A program made the position numbers and the translations under genes. A model generated the notes under the pieces. The model ran no database searches and had not been told where the DNA came from. It was given only the letters and a program-made list of their open reading frames with translations. This document shows, one piece after another, positions 26,353 to 34,758 of a stretch of 64,000 nucleotides of DNA; within the stretch, counting starts at the first letter, position 1, and each line of letters starts with the position of its first letter. The DNA is from an uncultured Clostridia bacterium (GTDB taxonomy: Bacteria; Bacillota; Clostridia; Oscillospirales; Ruminococcaceae): the NCBI GenBank assembly GCA_947166275.1, contig CAMVDP010000002.1, positions 85,236 through 149,235 on the forward strand. Direction: 5' to 3'.

Positions 26353-27309
26353 ATGGGATTTTTTGACAAGCTCAAAGAAGGCTTAAAGAAGACGAAGGAC
26401 AGCTTCGTCGCAAAGGTCAACACGCTCGTGAACTCGTTCACGAAGATTGATGAGGACTTTTTCGAGGAACTGGAGGAAACTCTGATACTGTCGGATATAG
26501 GAGCGGTAACGGCAGAAAACATCTGCACGAAGCTCCGCGCTGAAGTAAAGCGCACCGGCACTACCGATACTGCGGCGGTAAAGGGGCTGCTCAAAGGGAT
26601 AGTAGCCGATATGCTTCGGGGGGACAACTCGCTGATGCTCGACACGAAGCCCTCCGCGATACTCGTTATCGGCGTGAACGGCGCGGGTAAGACCACGACT
26701 ATCGGAAAGCTCGCGGCAAACCTGAAGCGCGACGGCAAAAAGGTCATAGTAGCCGCAGCCGATACTTTCAGAGCCGCAGCGATAGACCAGCTGAACGTCT
26801 GGACGGACAGAGCGGGCGTGGACATCGTAAAGCACGCCGAGGGCAGCGACCCGGCATCGGTGGTATTCGACGCATGCTCGGCTGCAAAAGCGAGAAACGC
26901 GGATGTACTTATCATCGATACCGCCGGAAGACTTCACAACAAGAAGAACCTCATGGACGAATTACGAAAGATATCCGGTATCGTGTCAAAACAGCTTCCG
27001 GAGTGCTCGCTGGAGACGCTGTTGGTACTGGACGCAACAACGGGACAGAACGCGGTCAACCAGGCGCGGCTCTTCAAGGAAGTCTGTGACATCACGGGCA
27101 TCGTACTCACAAAGCTCGACGGTACCGCCAAGGGCGGCATAATACTTCCGATAAAGGATGAGCTCGGGATACCGGTGAAGCTCGTAGGCGTCGGCGAGAA
27201 AATAGATGACCTGCAGAACTTCATTCCCGAGGATTACGCGGAGATACTCTTTGCAGAAGACGAAAACACAAAAACTGACGACGAAGATGAAAATGAGGAA
27301 GACGAATAA
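26353..27309 (+). CDS. ftsY: signal recognition particle receptor FtsY
   Basis: SRP receptor GTPase delivering nascent membrane proteins to SecYEG. A short N-domain (1-90) leads to the G-domain: GVNGAGKTTTIGKLAANL, DTFRAAAIDQL, IDTAGRLHNKKNLMDEL, VLTKLDGTAKGG and KLVGVGEKIDDLQ. 318 residues, so it lacks the long acidic N-terminal A domain of the E. coli protein. Instead the last ~20 residues are strongly acidic (EDENTKTDDEDENEEDE). It ends 2 bp before the pyrophosphatase gene. Confidence 0.97.
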   Translation: MGFFDKLKEGLKKTKDSFVAKVNTLVNSFTKIDEDFFEELEETLILSDIGAVTAENICTKLRAEVKRTGTTDTAAVKGLLKGIVADMLRGDNSLMLDTKPSAILVIGVNGAGKTTTIGKLAANLKRDGKKVIVAAADTFRAAAIDQLNVWTDRAGVDIVKHAEGSDPASVVFDACSAAKARNADVLIIDTAGRLHNKKNLMDELRKISGIVSKQLPECSLETLLVLDATTGQNAVNQARLFKEVCDITGIVLTKLDGTAKGGIILPIKDELGIPVKLVGVGEKIDDLQNFIPEDYAEILFAEDENTKTDDEDENEEDE

Positions 27310-27311
27310 CG

Positions 27312-27902
27312 ATGAAACTTGTAATTGCTACGAATAACCAGGGTAAAGTAAGAGAGATAAAAGAAATGCTCACACCGCTCGGATATGAACCCATATCGCT
27401 CAAGGACGCGGGGATCGAGATAGATGTGGTCGAGGACGGTGAGACCTTCGCAGAAAACGCTCACAAGAAGGCTGCTGCGGTATACGAGATATGCCGCTGC
27501 CCCGTCATCGCAGATGACAGCGGTCTTGAGGTGGATTTCCTCGGCGGTGCGCCCGGAATATACTCCGCACGCTACGCAGGCGAGAATGCCACCGATGAAC
27601 AGCGTGTGCAGAAAATACTCGATGAGCTCGATGGCGTGGATATGAGCATGAGAACGGCACGGTTCGTCTGCTCTATATACTGCATACTCGACGACGAGAC
27701 CGAGTACAGCGTGCGCGGGACGCTCGAAGGCTTCATAGGAACAGAGCCTATGGGAGAGAACGGCTTCGGTTACGACCCTATCTTCATGGTGGACGAGGAA
27801 ACAAGCGTGGCAATGCTTCCGCCCGAAGAGAAAAACCGCATAAGCCACCGTGCGTCGGCGATCCGGCAACTCACAGAAATACTTTCAAAGGAAAATCAAT
27901 AA
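27312..27902 (+). CDS. rdgB: XTP/dITP diphosphatase (RdgB/HAM1 family)
   Basis: House-cleaning enzyme hydrolysing deaminated purine triphosphates such as dITP and XTP. Recognised by LVIATNNQGKVREIKEML, FAENAHKKAAAV, VIADDSGLEVDFLGGAPGIYSARYAG and GFGYDPIFMV. 196 residues, normal. Directly after ftsY. Confidence 0.95.
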   Translation: MKLVIATNNQGKVREIKEMLTPLGYEPISLKDAGIEIDVVEDGETFAENAHKKAAAVYEICRCPVIADDSGLEVDFLGGAPGIYSARYAGENATDEQRVQKILDELDGVDMSMRTARFVCSIYCILDDETEYSVRGTLEGFIGTEPMGENGFGYDPIFMVDEETSVAMLPPEEKNRISHRASAIRQLTEILSKENQ

Positions 27903-27917
27903 ACGGAGGAAAACAAA

Positions 27918-28265
27918 ATGAAAAAGATAGCAGTGGATCTGGCGGCAAAGAAGCTCGGCGAAAAAGCTGCGGATATCAGAAGAGCGGCTGACGAGGAGAT
28001 CGTCATAAGCAAGAAGGTACAGACACTTGAGATACTCGTGGCTCTGCTCGGCGGCATCGTGCTCGGTATGTTCCTGTCGCCCCGCAAGAAGGTAAGCTAC
28101 AAGATAGCAAGCGAGAACCACGATATCGGCGGCGGCGAGTTCTCTGTAAACAAGCCCGGCGGCACCGATGACGATGATGTTGATGATGATGACTTCGATG
28201 ACGATGACGATGACGATTTCGACACCGATGACAACGGCAAAAACGGCAAGTTCATCAAGCTTTAA
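27918..28265 (+). CDS. small single-pass membrane protein with poly-aspartate tail
   Basis: 115 residues. A helical charged N-terminus (KKIAVDLAAKKLGEKAADIRRAADEE) leads to one membrane segment (about 37-54, LEILVALLGGIVLGMFLSP). The C-terminal half contains about 20 Asp residues (roughly 84-106) encoded by GAT/GAC repeats. GGAGG precedes the ATG. Family unknown; the tail may be disordered or bind cations (inference). Confidence 0.75.
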   Translation: MKKIAVDLAAKKLGEKAADIRRAADEEIVISKKVQTLEILVALLGGIVLGMFLSPRKKVSYKIASENHDIGGGEFSVNKPGGTDDDDVDDDDFDDDDDDDFDTDDNGKNGKFIKL

Positions 28266-28277
28266 GGAGATACACGA

Positions 28278-28574
28278 ATGACGGGAAAAGAACGCGCGAA
28301 GCTGCGCGCACTCGCTAACACGTACGAGACCATACTGTACGTCGGAAAGAACGGTATCGGCGACGAGCTGATAAAGCAGGCGGATGACGCGCTCACCGCC
28401 CGTGAGATGATAAAGGGCAAGGTACACGAGACCTGCGAGCTCACACCGCGTGAGGTATGCGGTGAGCTCTGCGAGAAGCTCGGAGCGGAGCCCGTGCAGG
28501 TGATAGGCACAAAGTTCGTGCTGTACCGACAGAACAAGGATCCCGACAAGCGGGTGGTGTTCATAGATGAGTAA
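28278..28574 (+). CDS. yhbY: CRS1-YhbY-type RNA-binding protein
   Basis: 98 residues, a single CRM domain. LRALANTYETILYVGKNGIGDELIKQADDALTAREMIKG contains the GxxG-like loop, and the end has PVQVIGTKFVLYRQNKD. E. coli YhbY associates with pre-50S particles, so a role in large-subunit maturation is likely. Its 3' end overlaps nadD by 8 nt; the yhbY-nadD-yqeK-rsfS order is typical of Firmicutes. Confidence 0.93.
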   Translation: MTGKERAKLRALANTYETILYVGKNGIGDELIKQADDALTAREMIKGKVHETCELTPREVCGELCEKLGAEPVQVIGTKFVLYRQNKDPDKRVVFIDE

Positions 28575-29160
28575 GGTCGGCATTTTCGGCGGAGCATTTG
28601 ACCCGCTGCACACCGGACATTTCGAGCTCGCGGTGCAGACAAGGAAAGAGCTGAAGCTCGCGGAGATGCTGCTTATACCCGCCAATGACCCGCCGCTCAA
28701 GGACAAGGCTTGCTCCACATCCTTCGAGGACAGGTTCAGGATGATAAAGCTCGCGTTCGAGGGCATGGACGGCTTTGCTGTATCGGATATCGAACGTAAG
28801 CTCGGCGGCAGGAGCTACACCATAAATACCGTGAGAGCGCTGCGGGAACTGTACCCGCCCAAGACCGAGTTCCACCTTATCATCGGCGGCGACCAGCTTT
28901 TCAAACTACCGGAGTGGTACCGCTTCGAGGCGCTGCTGAAGGAGTGCAGAGTGACTGCTGTTACCCGCGGCGGCATAAGCTACGCGGATATGCAGGAATA
29001 CGCAAACGAGCTCGGACATGTGCGGGTGCTCAACCTTGATATCCCGGAGATATCGTCCACAGAGCTTCGCGATAAGCTGAAAAAAGGGATCGATGTCAGC
29101 GGACTGATACCGGAGAAGGCACTCGCGTATATCACGGAGAGGGGGCTCTACCGTGGCTGA
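28567..29160 (+). CDS. nadD: nicotinate-nucleotide adenylyltransferase
   Basis: Adenylates nicotinate mononucleotide in NAD synthesis. The nucleotidyltransferase motif GGAFDPLHTGHFELA is at the N-terminus; ISSTELRDKL is the C-terminal ISSTxIR signature. 197 residues. Overlaps yhbY and yqeK. Confidence 0.96.
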   Translation: MSKVGIFGGAFDPLHTGHFELAVQTRKELKLAEMLLIPANDPPLKDKACSTSFEDRFRMIKLAFEGMDGFAVSDIERKLGGRSYTINTVRALRELYPPKTEFHLIIGGDQLFKLPEWYRFEALLKECRVTAVTRGGISYADMQEYANELGHVRVLNLDIPEISSTELRDKLKKGIDVSGLIPEKALAYITERGLYRG

Positions 29161-29731
29161 CGAATACAAGGACATGATACGCGGTATGATGGGCAAAAAG
29201 CGGTACATCCACTCCTGCAACGTGGCGGATATGTGCGTGAAGCTCGCACAGGTACACGGCGGCGACGTAAACAAGGCGTACACCGCGGGTATACTGCACG
29301 ACTGCCGCAAAGAAGCCGACGCGGAGACCCAGCGTGCGGAAATGATGGCAAGCGGGTTTTACGTTGACCCCGCAGAGCTCGACTCAAAAAGCACGTGGCA
29401 CGGCATCGCGGCAGTGACATATCTGCGTGATACGCTCGGGATAACTGACAGCGACATACTCGGCGCGGTGAGATACCATACCGTGGCAAGAGCGGCAATG
29501 TCAAAGCTCGAAAAGATAGTGTACCTCGGCGACCTCGTGTCGGTGGAGCGTGACTTCCCCGATGTGGAAAAGTACCGCGCATACGCGCTCAAAGACCTCG
29601 ATGACGGTATGTACCGCGCGCTTAAGTGGTCGGTGCAGAACCTTTCCGAAAACGACAAGAAGATACCCGTCTCGACAATAGAAGCGTTCAACTACTATAT
29701 GGACAGGCGGACGAAGAAAAAAGGAGAATAA
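29153..29731 (+). CDS. yqeK: YqeK-family HD-domain hydrolase
   Basis: 192 residues, GTG start overlapping nadD by 8 nt. HD-fold metal ligands are visible: HSCNVADMCVKLA, ILHDCRKEAD, WHGIAAVTYL and VRYHTVARAAMSKLEKIVYLGD. Firmicutes YqeK has been described as a symmetrical Ap4A hydrolase. Position between nadD and rsfS is standard. Confidence 0.94.
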   Translation: MADEYKDMIRGMMGKKRYIHSCNVADMCVKLAQVHGGDVNKAYTAGILHDCRKEADAETQRAEMMASGFYVDPAELDSKSTWHGIAAVTYLRDTLGITDSDILGAVRYHTVARAAMSKLEKIVYLGDLVSVERDFPDVEKYRAYALKDLDDGMYRALKWSVQNLSENDKKIPVSTIEAFNYYMDRRTKKKGE

Positions 29732-29732
29732 T

Positions 29733-30083
29733 ATGACCGATATCGAAGAAGTAAAAACAGCTGTCAAGGCGCTGGATTCCAAGAAGGCAGGAAACATAAA
29801 GGTCATACGCATAGGCGACATCACAGTGCTCGCAAACTATTTCGTCATCGCGGAGGGCACAAGCTCGACACAGGTGAAGGCTCTCGCGGACGAGGTGGAG
29901 TTCAGAATGGGTGAGGCAGGTGTGCAGCCGAAATGCTCGATAAACCAGCAGGGCACGAACTGGATAACCCTCGACTACATCGATGTGGTGGTGCACGTGT
30001 TCCTGAACGAGACCCGCGAGTTCTACGGGCTTGAAAAGCTGTGGGCGGACGGCGAGGAAGTTGACATTGCCACGCTCGCCTGA
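29733..30083 (+). CDS. rsfS: ribosomal silencing factor RsfS
   Basis: 116 residues. Binds L14 and blocks subunit joining when nutrients are scarce. Features: VKALDSKKAGNIKVIRIGDI, YFVIAEGTSSTQVKALADEVEF, NWITLDYIDVVVHVFLNETREFYGLEKLW. Directly after yqeK. Confidence 0.96.
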   Translation: MTDIEEVKTAVKALDSKKAGNIKVIRIGDITVLANYFVIAEGTSSTQVKALADEVEFRMGEAGVQPKCSINQQGTNWITLDYIDVVVHVFLNETREFYGLEKLWADGEEVDIATLA

Positions 30084-30097
30084 AAGCGAGACAGTAT

Positions 30098-30556
30098 ATG
30101 CGACTAAACAGAGTTATCGACAAGGAGACCGCGGAATTTCTGCTGCCGTATCTTCGCAAGCGCCTTCCGGTCGAGCATTATATGAAGTGCATGGGAAACC
30201 TGACGGCGAGAGAGTACCTCAAAGCGGCGGGTATAGCGCTGCGGACGACGTTCTCCGACGAAGAGAACGATATGCTCGAAAATGACGATGAGTGCTATCT
30301 GTTCGGACGGTGCTTCTCGATACCCGGAAAGACCGGAACGCCGCGGCCTATGGAAGCACCCGACCACGAGGGCGACCTGTCTCTCGGACTGCTGTACCTT
30401 GACCGTGACAGTCCCGAAGAATTCAAGGACAGTCTCGGCGCATTCAGTTCAGCGTTCCACTGGTGGGAGATAAGCTTCGGAAGAGCGGAGTTAAGACCGG
30501 TTCTGCTGCAATACGGCTATCCCCTTGACAGCCGAACAAGTGAAAAAAGCCGATAA
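30098..30556 (+). CDS. unknown soluble protein
   Basis: 152 residues. Charged N-terminal helix (NRVIDKETAEFLLPYLRKRLP), an acidic middle and an aromatic-rich C-terminal part (SSAFHWWEISFGRAELRPVLLQYGY). No recognised motif. Weak ribosome site (GAAAGCGAG). Its last 32 nt overlap the next open frame, suggesting coupled translation. Confidence 0.68.
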   Translation: MRLNRVIDKETAEFLLPYLRKRLPVEHYMKCMGNLTAREYLKAAGIALRTTFSDEENDMLENDDECYLFGRCFSIPGKTGTPRPMEAPDHEGDLSLGLLYLDRDSPEEFKDSLGAFSSAFHWWEISFGRAELRPVLLQYGYPLDSRTSEKSR

Positions 30557-30968
30557 GGGTGACACGAAGGGGATCCCGGTAAACGTAAAGTATGACCGTG
30601 TTTTCAAGGTGGCGTACTTCGATTTTAACGAGTGGAAGTTAGAGCTCTCAACGCACAGCGGTTTAATGAAATGGGACCCGGAGGACGTACAGCGCATAGG
30701 CGTGATGTACGCGGCGCTGCTGAAAGCCGGATATCCCGTGGAGCTGCACGATGACGAAAAGAAGCTCATACGCAGAGAGGTGCTGGATATCATCTCCGGC
30801 AAGGTGGATCGCGTGAAGCAGATGCAGGAAGAGAAAGAACTGCTCGAAGAAAACCGTAAAAAGTGCGGGAAAGCATGGTTTGAGCTGCTTTCCGCGATGG
30901 GAACAGAGGACGACGACAGCGGCGAATGGGACGATGACATCGGCGATAATGATGACTTCGACCTCTGA
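30525..30968 (+). CDS. unknown protein with acidic C-terminal tail
   Basis: About 147 residues if the TTG at 30525 is used; GTG 30540 or ATG 30666 are alternatives, none with a good ribosome site. The core (KYDRVFKVAYFDFNEWKLELSTHSG, DPEDVQRIGVMYAALLKAGY) is followed by a charged helix (KVDRVKQMQEEKELLEENRKKCGKAWFELL). The tail has about 12 acidic residues among the last 22. It overlaps the previous gene. Function unknown. Confidence 0.62.
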   Translation: MTAEQVKKADKGDTKGIPVNVKYDRVFKVAYFDFNEWKLELSTHSGLMKWDPEDVQRIGVMYAALLKAGYPVELHDDEKKLIRREVLDIISGKVDRVKQMQEEKELLEENRKKCGKAWFELLSAMGTEDDDSGEWDDDIGDNDDFDL

Positions 30969-31038
30969 AATGTACACAATAACAGGGCAAAAAACTTGTC
31001 TGTTATGCCGAAAAAATGTAAAATTTTTAAAATAATGC

Positions 31039-31067
31039 TTGACAAATTTTGCAACATAAGGTATAAT
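31039..31067 (+). promoter_or_regulatory. rpsU promoter
   Basis: Perfect TTGACA (31039-31044), 17-bp spacer, perfect TATAAT (31062-31067). It leaves an untranslated leader of about 90 nt before rpsU with a short GGGTTT/AAAGCCC-type stem. Confidence 0.9.
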
Positions 31068-31161
31068 GTGTTGTGGGTTTATATAAAGCCCGTAATATCG
31101 TTATCATTACTTAGTTTTTGATATAACATCCTGTGTCGTAAGGCAAAGGGAGGGAAAATGA

Positions 31162-31338
31162 ATGGCAGAAATTCGTCTTGGTAAGAACGAATCGCTCGAT
31201 ACAGCTTTAAAGCGTTTCAAGCGTTCGTGCGCAAGAGACGGCGTACTTGCTGAAGTCCGCAAGAGAGAGCATTACGAGAAGCCTTCCGTAAAGCGTAAGA
31301 AGAAGTCTGAAGCTGCACGCAAGCGCAAGTTCAAGTAA
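31162..31338 (+). CDS. rpsU: 30S ribosomal protein S21
   Basis: 58 residues, [20 protein letters not shown] then a basic tail ([15 protein letters not shown]), the full S21 pattern. AGGGAGGG precedes the ATG. Stands alone between a consensus promoter and a hairpin terminator, consistent with independent high expression. Confidence 0.96.
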   Translation: MAEIRLGKNESLDTALKRFKRSCARDGVLAEVRKREHYEKPSVKRKKKSEAARKRKFK

Positions 31339-31381
31339 GCCGCAGGCAGACTGTATTTTACAGTACGGATCACAAAGAAAT

Positions 31382-31415
31382 TTAAGCGGGTTCTGAGAGA
31401 GTCCGCTTAATTTAT
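31382..31415 (+). terminator. rpsU intrinsic terminator
   Basis: TTAAGCGG (31382-31389) and CCGCTTAA (31403-31410) form an 8-bp stem with a 13-nt loop, followed by TTTATT. Confidence 0.8.
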
Positions 31416-31433
31416 TGTAAACGAGTTGATTTT

Positions 31434-31928
31434 ATGTTATTCAAGCCGGGCATCTGGATAAAAAACGTGCTCAGCATAGACGAGGATTTCCTTAAACAGC
31501 ACGGCATCGACGCGCTGATACTCGACCTCGACAATACCCTGTCCATGCACGGCGATCCCGCCGCGGAACAGGGCATCCCCGAATGGCTCGACAAGATGCA
31601 CGGGCTCGGGGTAAAGATGATGGTAGTGTCAAACAATACCACCCGCCGCGTCGCACCGCTCGCAGGAAAGCTCGGGCTTCCGTTTATCGCGAACGGCGCC
31701 AAACCGCTCACTATCGGCATTACCCGTGCTCTGCGCATCCTCGGCACCGACAGGGAACGCACTGCCGTTGTCGGCGACCAGATTTTCACCGATGTTATGG
31801 GCGGCAATCTCGCACATACACAAACTATACTTGTAGAGCCGTTCCACCTTGAAAAAGGCATACTTTTCAAGATAAAACGCGGCGCGGAAAGCCTCGTGTT
31901 CAGGCGCGACTTTACAAAGCTCAAATAA
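31434..31928 (+). CDS. YqeG-family HAD-IIIA phosphatase
   Basis: 164 residues. HAD motif I is ALILDLDNTLSMHG, motif II VVSNNT, Lys in NGAKPLT, and motif IV VGDQIFTDVMGGN. Size and sequence match YqeG, usually near yqeH/aroE in Firmicutes; the physiological substrate is not known to me. The start ATG lies about 24 bp after the rpsU terminator, with no good ribosome site. Confidence 0.9.
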   Translation: MLFKPGIWIKNVLSIDEDFLKQHGIDALILDLDNTLSMHGDPAAEQGIPEWLDKMHGLGVKMMVVSNNTTRRVAPLAGKLGLPFIANGAKPLTIGITRALRILGTDRERTAVVGDQIFTDVMGGNLAHTQTILVEPFHLEKGILFKIKRGAESLVFRRDFTKLK

Positions 31929-31940
31929 AGGATAATTGCT

Positions 31941-32786
31941 ATGATAACTTTCGCACCGGGAGGAAACTCCGACAGCTTCGGCAAACGCAAGTTCCCGGAG
32001 CAGCTTCCCGAATATCTGCTCTCAATGGGGCTCAACGGATATGAGGTCGAATGCGGACGCGGTGTGCGCATTTCCGACAAGACCTACGAGCTGCTGCCGA
32101 AGCTCGCCGCCGATAACGGCATTTACCTCACGCTGCACACGCAGTACTTCATCTCGCTCTCAAGCGAGAAGGAGGAAACGCGGCTCAAAAGCGTGGATTA
32201 CATACTCGAAAGCGCACAGGCTGCAAAGAAGCTCGGCATACGCAAAATAGTCGTACACTCCGGTTCCTGCGCTAAAATGACCCGTGAAGCTGCCCTCGCA
32301 CTCGCAAAGGACACTCTCACAAGGTCGCAGAAAGCACTGGACGAGGCGGGGCTCGCAGATATCATCATCTGCCCCGAAACTATGGGCAAGATAAACCAGC
32401 TCGGTACGCTGTCAGAAGTCATCGAGCTCTGCGGCATCGACGAGCGGTTCCTGCCCTGCGTGGATTTCGGTCATCTCAATGCCCGCACGCTCGGCGGACT
32501 GAAGACCGAAGCCGATTACGCCGCTGTGCTCGACGAGATAGAAAACAAACTCGGACATGACAGACTTAAGCACTTCCACGTGCATTTCAGCAAGATCATG
32601 TACACCGACGGCGGTGAGAAAAAGCACCTCACCTTTGAGGACACCGAGTACGGGCCGCAGTTTGAACCGCTCATGGAGCAGTTCGCGAAGCGCGATCTTG
32701 AACCCTCGATCGTCTGTGAGAGCGACGGTACTCAAGCCGAAGACGCAGCTGAAATGAAGCGTTATTTCGAGAAGTTCAGGCACTGA
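31941..32786 (+). CDS. endonuclease IV / xylose-isomerase-like TIM-barrel protein
   Basis: 281 residues. Metal-ligand positions typical of the AP endonuclease IV superfamily: LTLHTQYF, IVVHSGSCAK, IICPETMGKINQLG, CVDFGHLNAR, HFHVHFSKI and VCESDG. These would hold a tri-metal site at the barrel mouth. The segments differ from classical Nfo (CPETMG for LLENTAG, VDFGH for IDTCH), so DNA-repair activity is plausible but not certain; sugar isomerase-type chemistry is an alternative. 12 bp after the YqeG gene. Confidence 0.8.
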   Translation: MITFAPGGNSDSFGKRKFPEQLPEYLLSMGLNGYEVECGRGVRISDKTYELLPKLAADNGIYLTLHTQYFISLSSEKEETRLKSVDYILESAQAAKKLGIRKIVVHSGSCAKMTREAALALAKDTLTRSQKALDEAGLADIIICPETMGKINQLGTLSEVIELCGIDERFLPCVDFGHLNARTLGGLKTEADYAAVLDEIENKLGHDRLKHFHVHFSKIMYTDGGEKKHLTFEDTEYGPQFEPLMEQFAKRDLEPSIVCESDGTQAEDAAEMKRYFEKFRH

Positions 32787-32798
32787 ATGGAGCAAAAC

Positions 32799-34301
32799 AT
32801 GAAAAAACGGGCTTTTTCTGCTATAGCATTGACTGCCGCAATGGTGATCTGCACGCTGTTTACGGGAGTGAACGCAAGCGCGGCTTCACCGTATGACGGA
32901 TATTCCGAAAGCTCTCCGTCTGTAGGATATCAGCTGCTGAAAAAAGATGCCGGCAGCACGAGCGGCAAACTTGCCGCTCCGAAGAATATCACTGCTACGG
33001 TAACAGATACATCGGCGAAGATCAAGTGGGACAAGGTCTCCGGCGCGGATTCGTACAGGATATATTTCTACTCCGCGGAAAATGGTTCGTATGTTTATAA
33101 ATACACGACAAAAAAAACTGCATATACCGTAAAATGGCTGAAAAGCAATACAAAATACAAATACAAAGTCAGCGCGGTGAAAGCCAGCAAAGAAAGCGCT
33201 CTCTCGTCAGCACAGAAATTCACCACAAAGAAGCCGAACAAGATACAGGCTCCCACAGAGATCAAAGCTTACACCACCGATACGGATGTCAAGCTCACAT
33301 GGAAAGCGGTAGAAGGTGCCGTGAAATACAAGATCTGGTTCCATGACTATACGACGAATGAATATATTCATTATTACACGACAGAGGATCCATATTTTGA
33401 AAAGACGTTGGTACAAGGGGCCCACTATCTGATAAAATTGAGCGCCGTAGACAGCAGTGACAAAGAAAGCGAGCTGTCATTGCCGTACCGCTTTGCGATA
33501 AAAAAAGAGAACGATGAATACAGTATACCTGCCGCGGAAAACACATGGAAGTATATTGATCCGGATGGGATCGGAACTGCCGGTCATCTTTCGGGAAAGA
33601 CTGTCATAGTTACTATTTTTGCAGGCTGTAAGAACGGCAGCTGGGATATCAAAGGCAAAGACCGAAGCACATACTCAAATGCAAAAAAATACATCGGTAT
33701 AGCTGCCAGATGGCTCACCGCCGAGGCAGCAGGATATGGAAAGAAAGCCGAGTTCGTATACGACTGGACAAAACATCCCGACATCATTTACCAATTCAAT
33801 TACAACGCGGACCTGTCCGAATGGAAAGATGTGTATGACCCGTTGGTGGCGGATATAGACAAGAAGATCGATACTGCGGCGATTAAGGCAAATTACAATG
33901 CGGACAATGTGGTATTTCTGACGTTCATGAACTTCGACGGACGCTCCGCCGCATTCTGGGCTGTCGACAGATACCGCAACGGCTACAAATACCCCTACGA
34001 GATCCCGATCGTAAAAACAATCGTCCCAGCTGTCATCGCACATGAGATCCTGCACTGCTTCGGAGCTCCTGACATGTACGCCGACGGTGGTAAGGGCATA
34101 ACAACCGATTTTATCGAGTACGCCAAGGATTCCAAGCTCAACGATATCATGCGCATCACATGGGATCCCAAAACAGGTAAATATGTTTACGACAAGATAT
34201 TAAACCACATCACCGAGGTCACGGCTTATTACGTCGGTCTTACAGACAGCTCCGCTTCCGTAAAGAAGTGGAATCTGCCCCCGCTCGAATATGCCGCGTA
34301 G
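32799..34301 (+). CDS. secreted fibronectin-III protein with zincin-type metalloprotease domain
   Basis: 500 residues from ATG 32799, which has GGAGC upstream. Signal peptide (KKRAFSAIALTAAMVICTLFTGVNASAA), a short linker, then two Fn3 domains (about 45-145 and 150-240; each with TWKA/KWDKV and YKxKVSAV-type strands). The C-terminal domain (about 260-490) has HEILHCFGAPDMY with the zinc-binding HExxH at 415-419 and an Asp as a possible third ligand, as in metzincin-like proteases. No sorting signal or dockerin seen. The Fn3 part is visibly more A/T-rich and lysine-rich than neighbouring genes, hinting at an accessory origin. Probably acts on extracellular protein or glycoprotein (inference). 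Confidence 0.8.
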   Translation: MKKRAFSAIALTAAMVICTLFTGVNASAASPYDGYSESSPSVGYQLLKKDAGSTSGKLAAPKNITATVTDTSAKIKWDKVSGADSYRIYFYSAENGSYVYKYTTKKTAYTVKWLKSNTKYKYKVSAVKASKESALSSAQKFTTKKPNKIQAPTEIKAYTTDTDVKLTWKAVEGAVKYKIWFHDYTTNEYIHYYTTEDPYFEKTLVQGAHYLIKLSAVDSSDKESELSLPYRFAIKKENDEYSIPAAENTWKYIDPDGIGTAGHLSGKTVIVTIFAGCKNGSWDIKGKDRSTYSNAKKYIGIAARWLTAEAAGYGKKAEFVYDWTKHPDIIYQFNYNADLSEWKDVYDPLVADIDKKIDTAAIKANYNADNVVFLTFMNFDGRSAAFWAVDRYRNGYKYPYEIPIVKTIVPAVIAHEILHCFGAPDMYADGGKGITTDFIEYAKDSKLNDIMRITWDPKTGKYVYDKILNHITEVTAYYVGLTDSSASVKKWNLPPLEYAA

Positions 34302-34316
34302 CAAGGAGAATACAAC

Positions 34317-34739
34317 ATGAAAATTTTCATTATCAACGGACCCAATCTTGACATGCTCGGACTTCGCGAGCCGGAGATCTACGGCGCAGATACGATGGAA
34401 TCCATTAACCGTGAGATCGCCGAATACTGTAAGGGGGTGGGTGTGGAGCCGGAGTTTTACCAGTCCAACTCCGAAGGCGGACTGATCGATATCATACATT
34501 CAGCTCGCGGAAACGCGGACGGGATAGTGATAAACGCGGGAGCGTACACACACTACAGCATAGCGATACGTGACGCGATCGCGGCTGTGGAGCTGCCCTG
34601 CGTGGAGGTGCATCTCTCGAACGTGCACAAGCGCGAGGAATTCCGGCACAAGTCCATGTTATCGGCGGTATGCACCGGTGTGATATGCGGTTTCGGGAAA
34701 AAGGTCTACAGACTCGCGATAGACGCATTGAGCCTGTAA
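34317..34739 (+). CDS. aroQ: type II 3-dehydroquinate dehydratase
   Basis: Third step of the shikimate pathway. 140 residues with IINGPNLDMLGLREPEIYG (catalytic Tyr loop), FYQSNSEGGLIDIIH, GIVINAGAYTHYSIAI and VEVHLSNVHKREEFRHKS. Followed by pepQ-like and efp genes, a widely conserved Firmicutes trio. Confidence 0.97.
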   Translation: MKIFIINGPNLDMLGLREPEIYGADTMESINREIAEYCKGVGVEPEFYQSNSEGGLIDIIHSARGNADGIVINAGAYTHYSIAIRDAIAAVELPCVEVHLSNVHKREEFRHKSMLSAVCTGVICGFGKKVYRLAIDALSL

Positions 34740-34758
34740 TATAAAGGAGAATTGCGAC

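Noticed and set aside
30979..31010. Terminator before the rpsU promoter
   Set aside because: ATAACAG/CTGTTAT can pair, but the following bases are not T-rich.
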